DNA of 64,000 nt, taken from assembly GCA_032622095.1 (NCBI GenBank), contig CP136065.1:243535474-243599473 (forward strand), read 5' to 3'. The notes beneath the pieces are model-generated. The model worked only from the letters and a program-made list of their open reading frames with translations. It was not told the origin of the DNA and did not search any database. Shown here piece by piece: positions 23,997-34,549 of this stretch; the stretch's first letter is position 1; every line of letters starts with the position of its first letter. Position numbers and translations under genes: made by a program. The DNA is from Siphonodentalium dalli (Eukaryota > Mollusca > Scaphopoda > Gadilida > Siphonodentaliidae).

Positions 23997-26900
23997 TCTA
24001 TCTATACTATATATTTTGAGACTTCCGTATATATGTGTGTATATATATATGTGTGTGTGTACTTCATAGAATCCAAAACGCGTGTACAGATTGAGATCAA
24101 ATTTCGTATGTAAGTGTAAAATCCCACCGACACCGCCGTAGATGTGTTTTCGAGAAGCTCTGAGCACCCTTTATCCACTCCCAGTCATCGAAATCAGCTC
24201 AAACGGCACGGCCGGGGTTAATAACGTCATTATATATATATATGAAGTCAGAGTCTCCAAAGTTATACCGGAACAAACACGTGTTTACGTCGTCTTGGGG
24301 GTCCACGATGGGAGTCTGACTTCAATGCAATGTTATCGCTCGAAACACGTGTTTACTTCGTGTTGAGGTTCACGATGGGAGTCTGACAATTGTTATCGCT
24401 CGAAATAGTACATTAGGACGGGAACGGCTGGACAGATTGAGCTCAAACTTCCTATCTAAAGGTAAAATACCACGTACGATGTCGTCCACGCGTTTTCCAG
24501 AAGCTCCGAGCACCCGTACTCCACTCCCAGTCATAAAAATCAGCTCAAACGGCATGGCCGGGGTTAATAACGTCATTATATATATATATATACGAAGTCA
24601 ACGTTATTAGCATCTGCATTGAGTGCATTTCCTAGAACGCAACACGTGTTTTACGTCGTCTTGAGGTTCACGATGGGAGTCATTTCAATGCAATGTTATC
24701 GCTCGAAACACGTGTTTACTTCGTGTTGAGGTTCACGATGGGAGTCTGACATTTCAATGCAATGTTATCGCTCGAAATATTATGCAGAAAGGCAGATCTC
24801 GGAAACGGGTGGAGCTATCGACCTGAAATTTGCTATGTGAATGTATCTTGCACCGGGTACAAATTTTATCGGGTCGCCGAGTTTATGCGACGCCCGTGCA
24901 GCGCATGCGCAGACGAGATCTCGGAAACGGGTGGAGCTATCGACTTGAAATTTGCTATGTGAATGTATCTTGCGCCGGGTACAAAATTTATCGGGTCGCC
25001 GAGTCCGTGCGACGCCAGCTTCGCGCATGCGCAGACCAGATCTCGGAAACGGGTGGAGCTACCGGGTACAAATTTTTCTTATTGAAACGCGTGGAGCTAA
25101 AAATTAAAAACAAATATTAAAAAAATGTCATGTTTCGGACAAGCCGCCGGTGGCGGGCTAACCTGCTAGTCTATACTATATATTTTGAGACTTCCGTATA
25201 TATGTGTGTATATATATATGTGTGTGTGTACTTCATAGAATCCAAAACGCGTGTACAGATTGAGATCAAATTTCGTATGTAAGTGTAAAATCCCACCGAC
25301 ACCGCCGTAGATGTGTTTTCGAGAAGCTCTGAGCACCCTTTATCCACTCCCAGTCATCGAAATCAGCTCAAACGGCACGGCCGGGGTTAATAACGTCATT
25401 ATATATATATATGAAGTCAGAGTCTCCAAAGTTATACCGGAACAAACACGTGTTTACGTCGTCTTGGGGGTCCACGATGGGAGTCTGACTTCAATGCAAT
25501 GTTATCGCTCGAAACACGTGTTTACTTCGTGTTGAGGTTCACGATGGGAGTCTGACAATTGTTATCGCTCGAAATAGTACATTAGGACGGGAACGGCTGG
25601 ACAGATTGAGCTCAAACTTCCTATCTAAAGGTAAAATACCACGTACGATGTCGTCCACGCGTTTTCCAGAAGCTCCGAGCACCCGTACTCCACTCCCAGT
25701 CATAAAAATCAGCTCAAACGGCATGGCCGGGGTTAATAACGTCATTATATATATATATATACGAAGTCAACGTTATTAGCATCTGCATTGAGTGCATTTC
25801 CTAGAACGCAACACGTGTTTTACGTCGTCTTGAGGTTCACGATGGGAGTCATTTCAATGCAATGTTATCGCTCGAAACACGTGTTTACTTCGTGTTGAGG
25901 TTCACGATGGGAGTCTGACATTTCAATGCAATGTTATCGCTCGAAATATTATGCAGAAAGGCAGATCTCGGAAACGGGTGGAGCTATCGACCTGAAATTT
26001 GCTATGTGAATGTATCTTGCACCGGGTACAAATTTTATCGGGTCGCCGAGTCCATGCGACGCCCGTGCAGCGCATGCGCAGACGAGATCTCGGAAACGGG
26101 TGGAGCTATCGACTTGAAATTTGCTATGTGAATGTATCTTGCGCCGGGTACAAATTTTATCGGGTCGCCGAGTCCGTGCGACGCCAGCTTCGCGCATGCG
26201 CAGACCAGATCTCGGAAACGGGTGGAGCTACCGGGTACAAATTTTTCTTATTGAAACGCGTGGAGCTAAAAATTAAAAACAAATATTAAAAAAATGTCAT
26301 GTTTCGGACAAGCCGCCGGTGGCGGGCTAACCTGCTAGTCTATACTATATATTTTGAGACTTCCGTATATATGTGTGTATATATATATGTGTGTGTGTAC
26401 TTCATAGAATCCAAAACGCGTGTACAGATTGAGATCAAATTTCGTATGTAAGTGTAAAATCCCACCGACACCGCCGTAGATGTGTTTTCGAGAAGCTCTG
26501 AGCACCCTTTATCCACTCCCAGTCATCGAAATCAGCTCAAACGGCACGGCCGGGGTTAATAACGTCATTATATATATATATGAAGTCAGAGTCTCCAAAG
26601 TTATACCGGAACAAACACGTGTTTACGTCGTCTTGGGGGTCCACGATGGGAGTCTGACTTCAATGCAATGTTATCGCTCGAAACACGTGTTTACTTCGTG
26701 TTGAGGTTCACGATGGGAGTCTGACAATTGTTATCGCTCGAAATAGTACATTAGGACGGGAACGGCTGGACAGATTGAGCTCAAACTTCCTATCTAAAGG
26801 TAAAATACCACGTACGATGTCGTCCACGCGTTTTCCAGAAGCTCCGAGCACCCGTACTCCACTCCCAGTCATAAAAATCAGCTCAAACGGCATGGCCGGG

Positions 26901-28676
26901 GTTAATAACGTCATTATATATATATATATACGAAGTCAACGTTATTAGCATCTGCATTGAGTGCATTTCCTAGAACGCAACACGTGTTTTACGTCGTCTT
27001 GAGGTTCACGATGGGAGTCATTTCAATGCAATGTTATCGCTCGAAACACGTGTTTACTTCGTGTTGAGGTTCACGATGGGAGTCTGACATTTCAATGCAA
27101 TGTTATCGCTCGAAATATTATGCAGAAAGGCAGATCTCGGAAACGGGTGGAGCTATCGACCTGAAATTTGCTATGTGAATGTATCTTGCACCGGGTACAA
27201 ATTTTATCGGGTCGCCGAGTCCATGCGACGCCCGTGCAGCGCATGCGCAGACGAGATCTCGGAAACGGGTGGAGCTATCGACTTGAAATTTGCTATGTGA
27301 ATGTATCTTGCGCCGGGTACAAATTTTATCGGGTCGCCGAGTCCGTGCGACGCCAGCTTCGCGCATGCGCAGACCAGATCTCGGAAACGGGTGGAGCTAC
27401 CGGGTACAAATTTTTCTTATTGAAACGCGTGGAGCTAAAAATTAAAAACAAATATTAAAAAAATGTCATGTTTCGGACAAGCCGCCGGTGGCGGGCTAAC
27501 CTGCTAGTCTATACTATATATTTTGAGACTTCCGTATATATGTGTGTATATATATATGTGTGTGTGTACTTCATAGAATCCAAAACGCGTGTACAGATTG
27601 AGATCAAATTTCGTATGTAAGTGTAAAATCCCACCGACACCGCCGTAGATGTGTTTTCGAGAAGCTCTGAGCACCCTTTATCCACTCCCAGTCATCGAAA
27701 TCAGCTCAAACGGCACGGCCGGGGTTAATAACGTCATTATATATATATATGAAGTCAGAGTCTCCAAAGTTATACCGGAACAAACACGTGTTTACGTCGT
27801 CTTGGGGGTCCACGATGGGAGTCTGACTTCAATGCAATGTTATCGCTCGAAACACGTGTTTACTTCGTGTTGAGGTTCACGATGGGAGTCTGACAATTGT
27901 TATCGCTCGAAATAGTACATTAGGACGGGAACGGCTGGACAGATTGAGCTCAAACTTCCTATCTAAAGGTAAAATACCACGTACGATGTCGTCCACGCGT
28001 TTTCCAGAAGCTCCGAGCACCCGTACTCCACTCCCAGTCATAAAAATCAGCTCAAACGGCATGGCCGGGGTTAATAACGTCATTATATATATATATATAC
28101 GAAGTCAACGTTATTAGCATCTGCATTGAGTGCATTTCCTAGAACGCAACACGTGTTTTACGTCGTCTTGAGGTTCACGATGGGAGTCATTTCAATGCAA
28201 TGTTATCGCTCGAAACACGTGTTTACTTCGTGTTGAGGTTCACGATGGGAGTCTGACATTTCAATGCAATGTTATCGCTCGAAATATTATGCAGAAAGGC
28301 AGATCTCGGAAACGGGTGGAGCTATCGACCTGAAATTTGCTATGTGAATGTATCTTGCACCGGGTACAAATTTTATCGGGTCGCCGAGTCCATGCGACGC
28401 CCGTGCAGCGCATGCGCAGACGAGATCTCGGAAACGGGTGGAGCTATCGACTTGAAATTTGCTATGTGAATGTATCTTGCGCCGGGTACAAATTTTATCG
28501 GGTCGCCGAGTCCGTGCGACGCCAGCTTCGCGCATGCGCAGACCAGATCTCGGAAACGGGTGGAGCTACCGGGTACAAATTTTTCTTATTGAAACGCGTG
28601 GAGCTAAAAATTAAAAACAAATATTAAAAAAATGTCATGTTTCGGACAAGCCGCCGGTGGCGGGCTAACCTGCTAG
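23997..28676 (+). mobile_element. Helitron-like tandem units 6-9 (about 1169 bp each)
   Basis: Units span 23,997-25,169 (4 bp longer at its start), 25,170-26,338, 26,339-27,507 and 27,508-28,676. They are almost identical. Each has a TATATGTG microsatellite near the start, several copies of a word like GATTGAGCTCAAACTTCCTA, two full ~122-bp internal repeats starting AGATCTCGGAAACGGGTGGA, and the 3' hairpin plus CTAG. No protein domain is present; all open frames recur because of the repeats. Confidence 0.7.
25142..25169 (+). promoter_or_regulatory. Helitron-type 3' terminus (example): hairpin then CTAG
   Basis: AGCCGCCGGTGGCGGGCT folds into a 7-bp stem with one bulged G and a GGT loop. Ten bases later the unit ends in CTAG, followed by T. 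This is the canonical Helitron 3' layout (subterminal hairpin, CTRR end, insertion before T). The same terminus closes every unit in the array. Confidence 0.65.
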
Positions 28677-29619
28677 TCTATACTATATATTTTGAGACTT
28701 CCGTATATATGTGTGTATATATATATGTGTGTGTGTACTTCATAGAATCCAAAACGCGTGTACAGATTGAGATCAAATTTCGTATGTAAGTGTAAAATCA
28801 CACCGACACCGCCGTAGATGTGTTTTCGAGAAGCTCTGAGCACCCTTTATCCACTCCCAGTCATCGAAATCAGCTCAAACGGCACGGCCGGGGTTAATAA
28901 CGTCATTATATATATATATGAAGTCAGAGTCTCCAAAGTTATACCGGAACAAACACGTGTTTACGTCGTCTTGGGGGTCCACGATGGGAGTCTGACTTCA
29001 ATGCAATGTTATCGCTCGAAACACGTGTTTACTTCGTGTTGAGGTTCACGATGGGAGTCTGACAATTGTTATCGCTCGAAATAGTACATTAGGACGGGAA
29101 CGGCTGGACAGATTGAGCTCAAACTTCCTATCTAAAGGTAAAATACCACGTACGATGTCGTCCACGCGTTTTCCAGAAGCTCCGAGCACCCGTACTCCAC
29201 TCCCAGTCATAAAAATCAGCTCAAACGGCATGGCCGGGGTTAATAACGTCATTATATATATATATATACGAAGTCAACGTTATTAGCATCTGCATTGAGT
29301 GCATTTCCTAGAACGCAACACGTGTTTTACGTCGTCTTGAGGTTCACGATGGGAGTCATTTCAATGCAATGTTATCGCTCGAAACACGTGTTTACTTCGT
29401 GTTGAGGTTCACGATGGGAGTCTGACATTTCAATGCAATGTTATCGCTCGAAATATTATGCAGAAAGGCAGATCTCGGAAACGGGTGGAGCTATCGACCT
29501 GAAATTTGCTATGTGAATGTATCTTGCACCGGGTACAAATTTTATCGGGTCGCCGAGTCCATGCGACGCCCGTGCAGCGCATGCGCAGACGAGATCTCGG
29601 AAACGGGTGGAGCTATCGA
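28677..29619 (+). mobile_element. Helitron-like unit 10, left part (split by Polinton)
   Basis: This unit is interrupted after TATCGA (29,614-29,619) by the Polinton. Its remaining 226 bp resume at 45,175-45,400. The two pieces add up to 1169 bp, exactly the length of the neighbouring units. Confidence 0.8.
29614..29619. repeat. Polinton target-site duplication, left (TATCGA)
   Basis: TATCGA directly precedes the element's TGATGATACAGGGCCC end and recurs directly after the other end at 45,169-45,174. Intact array units carry this hexamer once at the same place. Six-base duplications are typical of Polinton integration. Confidence 0.9.
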
Positions 29620-29757
29620 TGATGATACAGGGCCCAGTTGGTGCCATTTCAGGAACGATAACTCTATCTGACCTATATGCCGCAGTACTCCCGTCGGAGT
29701 TTGACCTATATTCTCCGCCCACGCGTCGGTCTATTATCCCCATTAGCATATTATTAT
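29620..29757 (+). repeat. Polinton left terminal inverted repeat
   Basis: It starts TGATGATACAGGGCCC and matches the reverse complement of 45,034-45,168 over about 135 bp with small differences, including ACGATAACTCTATCTG and GTCGGAGTTTGACCTATATT. In Polintons the termini are the probable protein-primed replication origins and integrase sites. Confidence 0.9.
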
Positions 29758-29880
29758 ACGGAAGGGATTTTTTTTGTCCGGACATGTTCAGACACGCATT
29801 CTCACGTCATATACTACGAGTCAATATCGATTTACTCTGTGTCCACTCGGTGATGTGCTTCTGTATAAATTATCGATTAA

Positions 29881-31010
29881 CTCTTTCACCCCCGCTGCCC
29901 GCTATAGCGGGCACGGCGTCATTTACGTTCTACCCCGCTGCCCGCTATAGCGGGCAGAAGCGTTCGCCTGTTTATCCGGTTTTTTAAAAACGAACCGTGT
30001 CACGGCTACATAACGTAATAGCTCCCACAATTCATATAGGTCCCGCTGGGGATCCCTCTATGTGTCCCTGCTATGTGTCCCTGCCATAGAAAACTAAAAT
30101 ATTATATCTGAATTACATTGGAAGCATGCCTGAATTTAAGCGGTCGGTCGGACACGGACATTTTCCGATACCTATCGCCAAATGTCCGACCATTTTCATT
30201 TTTAGCCTGACATTATATCCGGCAGTATATTTTTAAATAAAATCTCATATATTTGGCAAGAATGTTGTCTAAAGTGTTATAGTTGTGCGTATCATACACC
30301 TTTTACGCAGACAATCAGGCCTAATACCCCTGAAAACGAACGCAATATTGAAGCAGAAACCGCACACTCATTATACTGGAATTCCCAAAGTTATAAATAG
30401 ATAGTACCAAGGGAGTGAATTCAGTTTCGATTGATTTAGTTTTGAGGAAGTTTGTGTTCTAAGTTCGTCAATAAAAGGACTTCTAGTGTGTGAAGTTCAT
30501 TTGATTTTAGTGTGAGATATAATTAGATCGATTAGAGTGATTTTGGTCAATATAGTCAATTATTTATAAATCATTGAATGTGATCACTGGGTGATTTATT
30601 TTTGCATTGCCTATTTTCGTTTTTGGCTGATATTTTAAACAAGGTGAAATAACTGCTTCAAATTTGACCATATGGTGATCACCAGTGTGTGCACAATAAA
30701 TAAATAGCCAGCATTGTAGTCAGTGTATGAGTGCCATTCAGTAGCAAATTGATCAAAATCTTGTGTTTTCCAATGACCGGTGTTTCCATAGCAACCGTTG
30801 TCAAGGAAGTTCGGCACCCGAAGGTCATCTATGACCCTCATGTGAACATAAATTCACTGCTGATCACGGCAATATATGGTTTGCCATACCCACGATCCCT
30901 CTAAACATTAGTATTTAGGCTTAGCGCTAAAGACAACAACAAATCCTAATTAAGTCATGTAAACATGGGGTCTGGGGCATTTTACCCTCATATAGTCGTT
31001 GGTGAAAGAG
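29881..31010. mobile_element. Non-autonomous piggyBac-like element (1130 bp) nested in the Polinton
   Basis: The ends are CTCTTTCACC and its exact complement GGTGAAAGAG, flanked on both sides by TTAA (29,877-29,880 and 31,011-31,014), the piggyBac target duplication. Near the left end, two copies of the 16-bp palindrome GCCCGCTATAGCGGGC lie about 50 bp apart, like subterminal transposase sites. It has no transposase. A TATA-like TATAAATAG sits inside near 30,391. Confidence 0.7.
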
Positions 31011-31014
31011 TTAA

Positions 31015-31550
31015 AACGTGTCATGACACAGCCGCTTTCTGCAGGCCAGTCGATTCGCTATAACACGTTCAGACTCGATCCCCCATCTATAAATATATAA
31101 ACACGTACGGACATGTTTATTATATATAGCTTTTTTCGTCGACCCCCCTCAGGTATATAAACGGTCGTTTCTTGATGTGATATCATAGATGGCTCAATGA
31201 AAATAGATACGACGAGGGACGTTTGATATAATGTGAGTATAAGTATATATTCTATACAAAATTGTTTTGAAATATATCTCTGTCTATGGTGGTACATTGA
31301 TAAATTCGCAAATTTGCCAAGTAAACTTTATTTATAATCCCCAGCCTCATAAAATTAATATATACGAAATGTTTTAGTGTTTGCCGTAAAATTTGCGAGT
31401 GTATGAACGCACCCCCACGCATACAGTTATAAAATGCGTACATCAAATTATAGTGAATAAAATATATATGTATACTATACCCTTTTTTACACAGATTGGA
31501 ACGAAATCCGATAAAACATTAATCCGTTTAATAACTAATAATAAGGGGCG
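31015..31550. other. Polinton left-side DNA without a visible gene
   Basis: It is AT-rich. Short minus-strand frames (31,058-31,297; 31,252-31,446) show no domain or composition suggesting real genes. Nothing else is seen. Confidence 0.35.
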
Positions 31551-32190
31551 TTAATCCGTATTGTCCCCTTTCTTCTTCGGCGGCTCTACGTCATCGCTGT
31601 CCCACGTGCACGAAGTCATTGTCTTTTCCTCGTCGCCCAGCTCCCAATCGTCCCAATTACTCAAATCTTCCAAGTTCTTTGACTGGAAACAGAAGAAAAG
31701 ATGTTCGGATTAAAAAAAAAATATATTATACGGACACGAGTGATTAACGAAGGTGTGTCAATCTCGGGTTATCAATATGGTTCCTTACTATTTTAGGGGC
31801 CAGTAGTAAAAAATATAGGCTTTACATGAATATGTTATAAAAATCGTGTTCCAAGTAACTCGTCTTTCGTTTAGCCCACGGATGTAGTAAAGAGCGTTAT
31901 TAGTTACTGTTTTCCCGATATGAATAAAGAGCGTTTGGGGTTGTATAATTAAAAACCAATAAAATCGCACCGCTGACAGAATACGAGTATACTATATAAA
32001 TTGTTCGAATTCAAAAACAATACACAAAGAAATCCCCGGTTTCAACGAGTATGAATATTTCTCAAACGAACGCTACTATTGTCTCTAACTAAATATCATG
32101 TTCAATTTAAAATGAAATAAAAGTTATATTTATACATACCATTTCCATCGTGGGTGTCTCGCCGTCACTAAATGCGTTAGGTGTTTCCAT
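31551..32190 (-). CDS. Small spliced acidic protein of the Polinton (60 aa, two exons)
   Basis: The minus-strand ATG at 32,190 opens a 17-codon exon (32,190-32,140) that ends at a consensus donor GTATGT. A pyrimidine-rich acceptor ending CAG at 31,683 leads into a 44-codon exon (31,682-31,551) in the same phase, ending in TAA. Exon 2 is rich in Asp, Glu and Trp (DLSNWDDWELGDEEK) and finishes with a PPKKKG stretch resembling a nuclear signal. A TATA-like TATAATATAAGG lies about 35-45 bp before the ATG. The 456-bp intron is larger than those of the polymerase. No family is recognised. The reading rests on splice signals and composition. Confidence 0.45.
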
Positions 32191-32932
32191 GTCTGTAGTT
32201 TTATGTCAAGTGAAGAATTTCACCTTATATTATACCCAGTAACGAATCATCGCCACTATGCTTGACCGAAATTCACGTTACAGTATAATTACACCAGATG
32301 TTTCAACGTTCTGCCCATTTCCGTTCATTGGAATTAGCCGATACACTCGGAGTCATTTTCATTCCGCGACACGTGCGCAGCGGTGTATTAACAGCTAGTA
32401 TAGTTTGTAATGTAGTATAATTGGCTTATTAGCATACTGCCGGCCTGTCCTATAAAAGGGTAAATAACCGCCATGCTTAATTAAATAACGCATTAGTTGT
32501 GTGCGAACATAGTTGTCTACTTTTAAACTTGACAGATATAACACGGTTTTGAATATTTGTCAGTCAAATTCCTACGTCGCCCTATTATAAAGAGGGTCCA
32601 CGTTTCCGACCAATAAATTCACAATTTGGAGAATTTGTAATCTTTTTCGGCGATGTATCGTGTAAATGATAGTGATGGCCTACGGTACTCGTTCAGTTCT
32701 GAAATGAACTAAATTGTTTAAACAGTTCTTCGGGGTAATCTTTAAAATGAGTGTTCGCGAGTATATACATTATTTCCATGGGGGTAAAATAGAGGGATCC
32801 CGCTAATTGGCAAAATAAATTAAAAAACTTAATATCTCGTCTTAACCGACCACAAACGATAGTCCCCTTCTGTCTGAAAAATAATCTGAAAACGACTCGT
32901 CCGTACCTCTCTCCGCCTCGGAGATAGTAGAG
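32191..32932. other. Polinton spacer with a TATAAAAG box but no frame
   Basis: TATAAAAGGG at 32,451-32,460 (plus strand) looks like a core promoter, yet no open frame of note follows before 33.5 kb. It may drive a non-coding or highly spliced transcript, or be chance. The rest is unremarkable AT-rich DNA. Confidence 0.3.
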
Positions 32933-33252
32933 GAGCGGTCTTGACCAGAATTTTTTTTTAATTTTTTCTTTTACACACGGAAAAATTATATATCATATGA
33001 AAGTAGAAGATGTAGGCTTCATGTTCCGCCCTGCTGTAAAATGTGAAAGTGGTGCCGTTGCCATGGAAACAGAATGTAACCAATGTAGACACAGTTTGAT
33101 ATTAAACCATTTACGCAAATGGTAAAAACTAATTTAAGCCCATTCTAGGACAGGAACAGACGTTGAAGATAATTTATTGATGTATAATTTTTCCGTGTGT
33201 AAAGAAAAAAATTAAACTCGAAAAATAAGCCCCGTTTGGGCCAAGACCGCTC
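32933..33252. mobile_element. 320-bp inverted-repeat element nested in the Polinton
   Basis: Terminal GAGCGGTCTTG pairs with CAAGACCGCTC. An inner inverted repeat (TTTACACACGGAAAAATTAT against its complement near 33,185-33,210) makes the arms about 65-75 bp with gaps. No coding capacity is present. It is probably a MITE; the target duplication is unclear. Confidence 0.5.
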
Positions 33253-33569
33253 ATCTATAGGCTATTTTGAAATATCTATGACGTCATTAAAGCCGCACGT
33301 GCAGTGGACATAATATGCCTTATCTAGAGTTCTAGAAGTCGGATCTTGACGCGGTTTTCACCATGTAGGAAGGTTCGACGTCGCCGTCAATAAAATAAAT
33401 AAAAATAGAGATCTTTCGATAATTCACCGAAACATTTAAACATGAATAATCGTCGCACACACACACCCTCCCCCCAACGCGGGTATATGTCCGAAATAAT
33501 TGAGAATAACATGGTATAAGTTAATATTTTATTTACGATGAAAATAAGTATTCCTCACACGGTCAAAGT
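33253..33569. other. Polinton spacer downstream of the PC4-like gene
   Basis: AT-rich DNA with a CA/CCCC-rich patch near 33,455. No gene is visible. Minus-strand AATAAA signals for the PC4-like gene are possible in the TTTATT-rich stretch near 33,525. Confidence 0.35.
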
Positions 33570-34082
33570 TCAATAATCACGTTGAGTGTAAAATCCATAA
33601 CCTCCGGGATTGCATTCTGTACACGCTAACGCTTCCATCTGTCCATCGTGCGTTAAATAACAAGCTTTCACATTCTCTAATTCAGGTAAAACCTGATTAA
33701 CGGCGTCAATGTGTTGAAACAATATATCAAATTCCTGTTTGTTAATCGTACAGCCTTTCTTCGTGGGGTGCAAATGTTCAGAGTCCTTCGGTGTGAAATA
33801 CTGGCGTAAGTGTACTACACCATTATTATGGTCTAAAACCGCATGTAGATTGTGTCCCAGATGCACTTTATCCATAGGACTCCTGGATACTAAATGTTCG
33901 CCGATGGACTTTATATTTTCAGTCAGACATTGCCATCTTTGTAAGCTCATACGAGCCCCGAATGTCGTAGGGATTTTGCCTTCTTTCCATATTCGTAAGT
34001 CAACGTATTTCCGGTCCTCATATTCACCGACTGTGAGAAATCGGTCCCTCCTTAAATTTTTGACGAGAATCTTAGAATCCAT
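33570..34082 (-). CDS. Protein with two PC4-like (single-stranded DNA-binding) modules, 170 aa
   Basis: The protein contains two copies of a pattern seen in the C-terminal domain of transcription coactivator PC4/Sub1: a strand of the type [VI]xLR[IQ][WY], a Lys/Gly turn, then an amphipathic helix. Module 1 is at about residues 26-60 (KYVDLRIWKEGKIPTTFGA, then SLQRWQCLTENI). Module 2 is at about 80-130 (VVHLRQYF, TKKGCTINKQEFDILFQHI). PC4 family proteins bind single-stranded DNA and help form transcription preinitiation complexes. Here the protein could coat replicating DNA or aid transcription of the element. It is divergent from the polymerase gene, with TATAAAAAG at 34,146-34,138, about 56 bp before its ATG. 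The assignment rests on pattern, not a database search. Confidence 0.6.
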   Translation of the reverse strand: MDSKILVKNLRRDRFLTVGEYEDRKYVDLRIWKEGKIPTTFGARMSLQRWQCLTENIKSIGEHLVSRSPMDKVHLGHNLHAVLDHNNGVVHLRQYFTPKDSEHLHPTKKGCTINKQEFDILFQHIDAVNQVLPELENVKACYLTHDGQMEALACTECNPGGYGFYTQRDY

Positions 34083-34137
34083 GATCCTTTCTTAATGAAA
34101 ATTTAGCTGCGAATGAGCTAGTACCTCGAATCACCGT

Positions 34138-34146
34138 CTTTTTATA
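34138..34146 (-). promoter_or_regulatory. TATA box of the PC4-like gene
   Basis: TATAAAAAG on the minus strand lies about 56 bp upstream of the ATG at 34,082, a normal spacing for transcription start plus a short leader. Confidence 0.55.
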
Positions 34147-34232
34147 TGATGGGTGACGTTGAAAAAATGAAATTGACCAATCGAGTAGCGCCTACGGCGG
34201 AGCCATTAATAATTAATGCCCGCCCCTTTTTT

Positions 34233-34505
34233 GATCACAGGTCAATGAAATTTCGTAATCTCTATATATAGCTCTTACACGTCACGTGTTTCAAATAAAT
34301 GTATGACTCATGCGCTATAAATAGAAACCAATCATTAAGCACCGTGATTTCGAGTTGATGCTATAATGATCATAGGTCAATGAAATTTCGTAATGTCTAT
34401 ATATATAGCTCTTACACGTCACGTGTTTTTAAATAAATGGATGACTCATGCGCTATAAATAGCAACCAATCATTAAGCACCGTGATTTCGAGTTGCTATA
34501 AATAT
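34233..34505 (+). promoter_or_regulatory. Duplicated TATA-containing promoter cassette before the polymerase
   Basis: A 135-bp block (34,233-34,367) is repeated from 34,368. Each copy contains TCAATGAAATTTCGTAAT, TCTATATATAG, CACGTCACGTG, ATGACTCATGCG and CTATAAATAG (34,315-34,324 and 34,453-34,462). A further TATAAATAT at 34,497-34,505, degenerate in copy 1, lies 45 bp before the polymerase ATG. The cassette sits between two divergent genes and probably serves the polymerase operon. Confidence 0.6.
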
Positions 34506-34549
34506 GTTATATGGAACCTCTAGCTCATTAAAGTATTTGCTTTTTTCAG

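Noticed and set aside
23997..29619. CRISPR-like regular repeats
   Set aside because: Units are over 1 kb, spacers are absent, and the genome is eukaryotic.
17894..29785. Repeated 60-164-codon frames across the Helitron-like array
   Set aside because: They recur only because the units are near-identical; they lack domains, overlap on both strands and change with internal repeat number.
30391..30480. TATAAATAG as a Polinton gene promoter
   Set aside because: It lies inside the nested piggyBac-like element and no frame follows.
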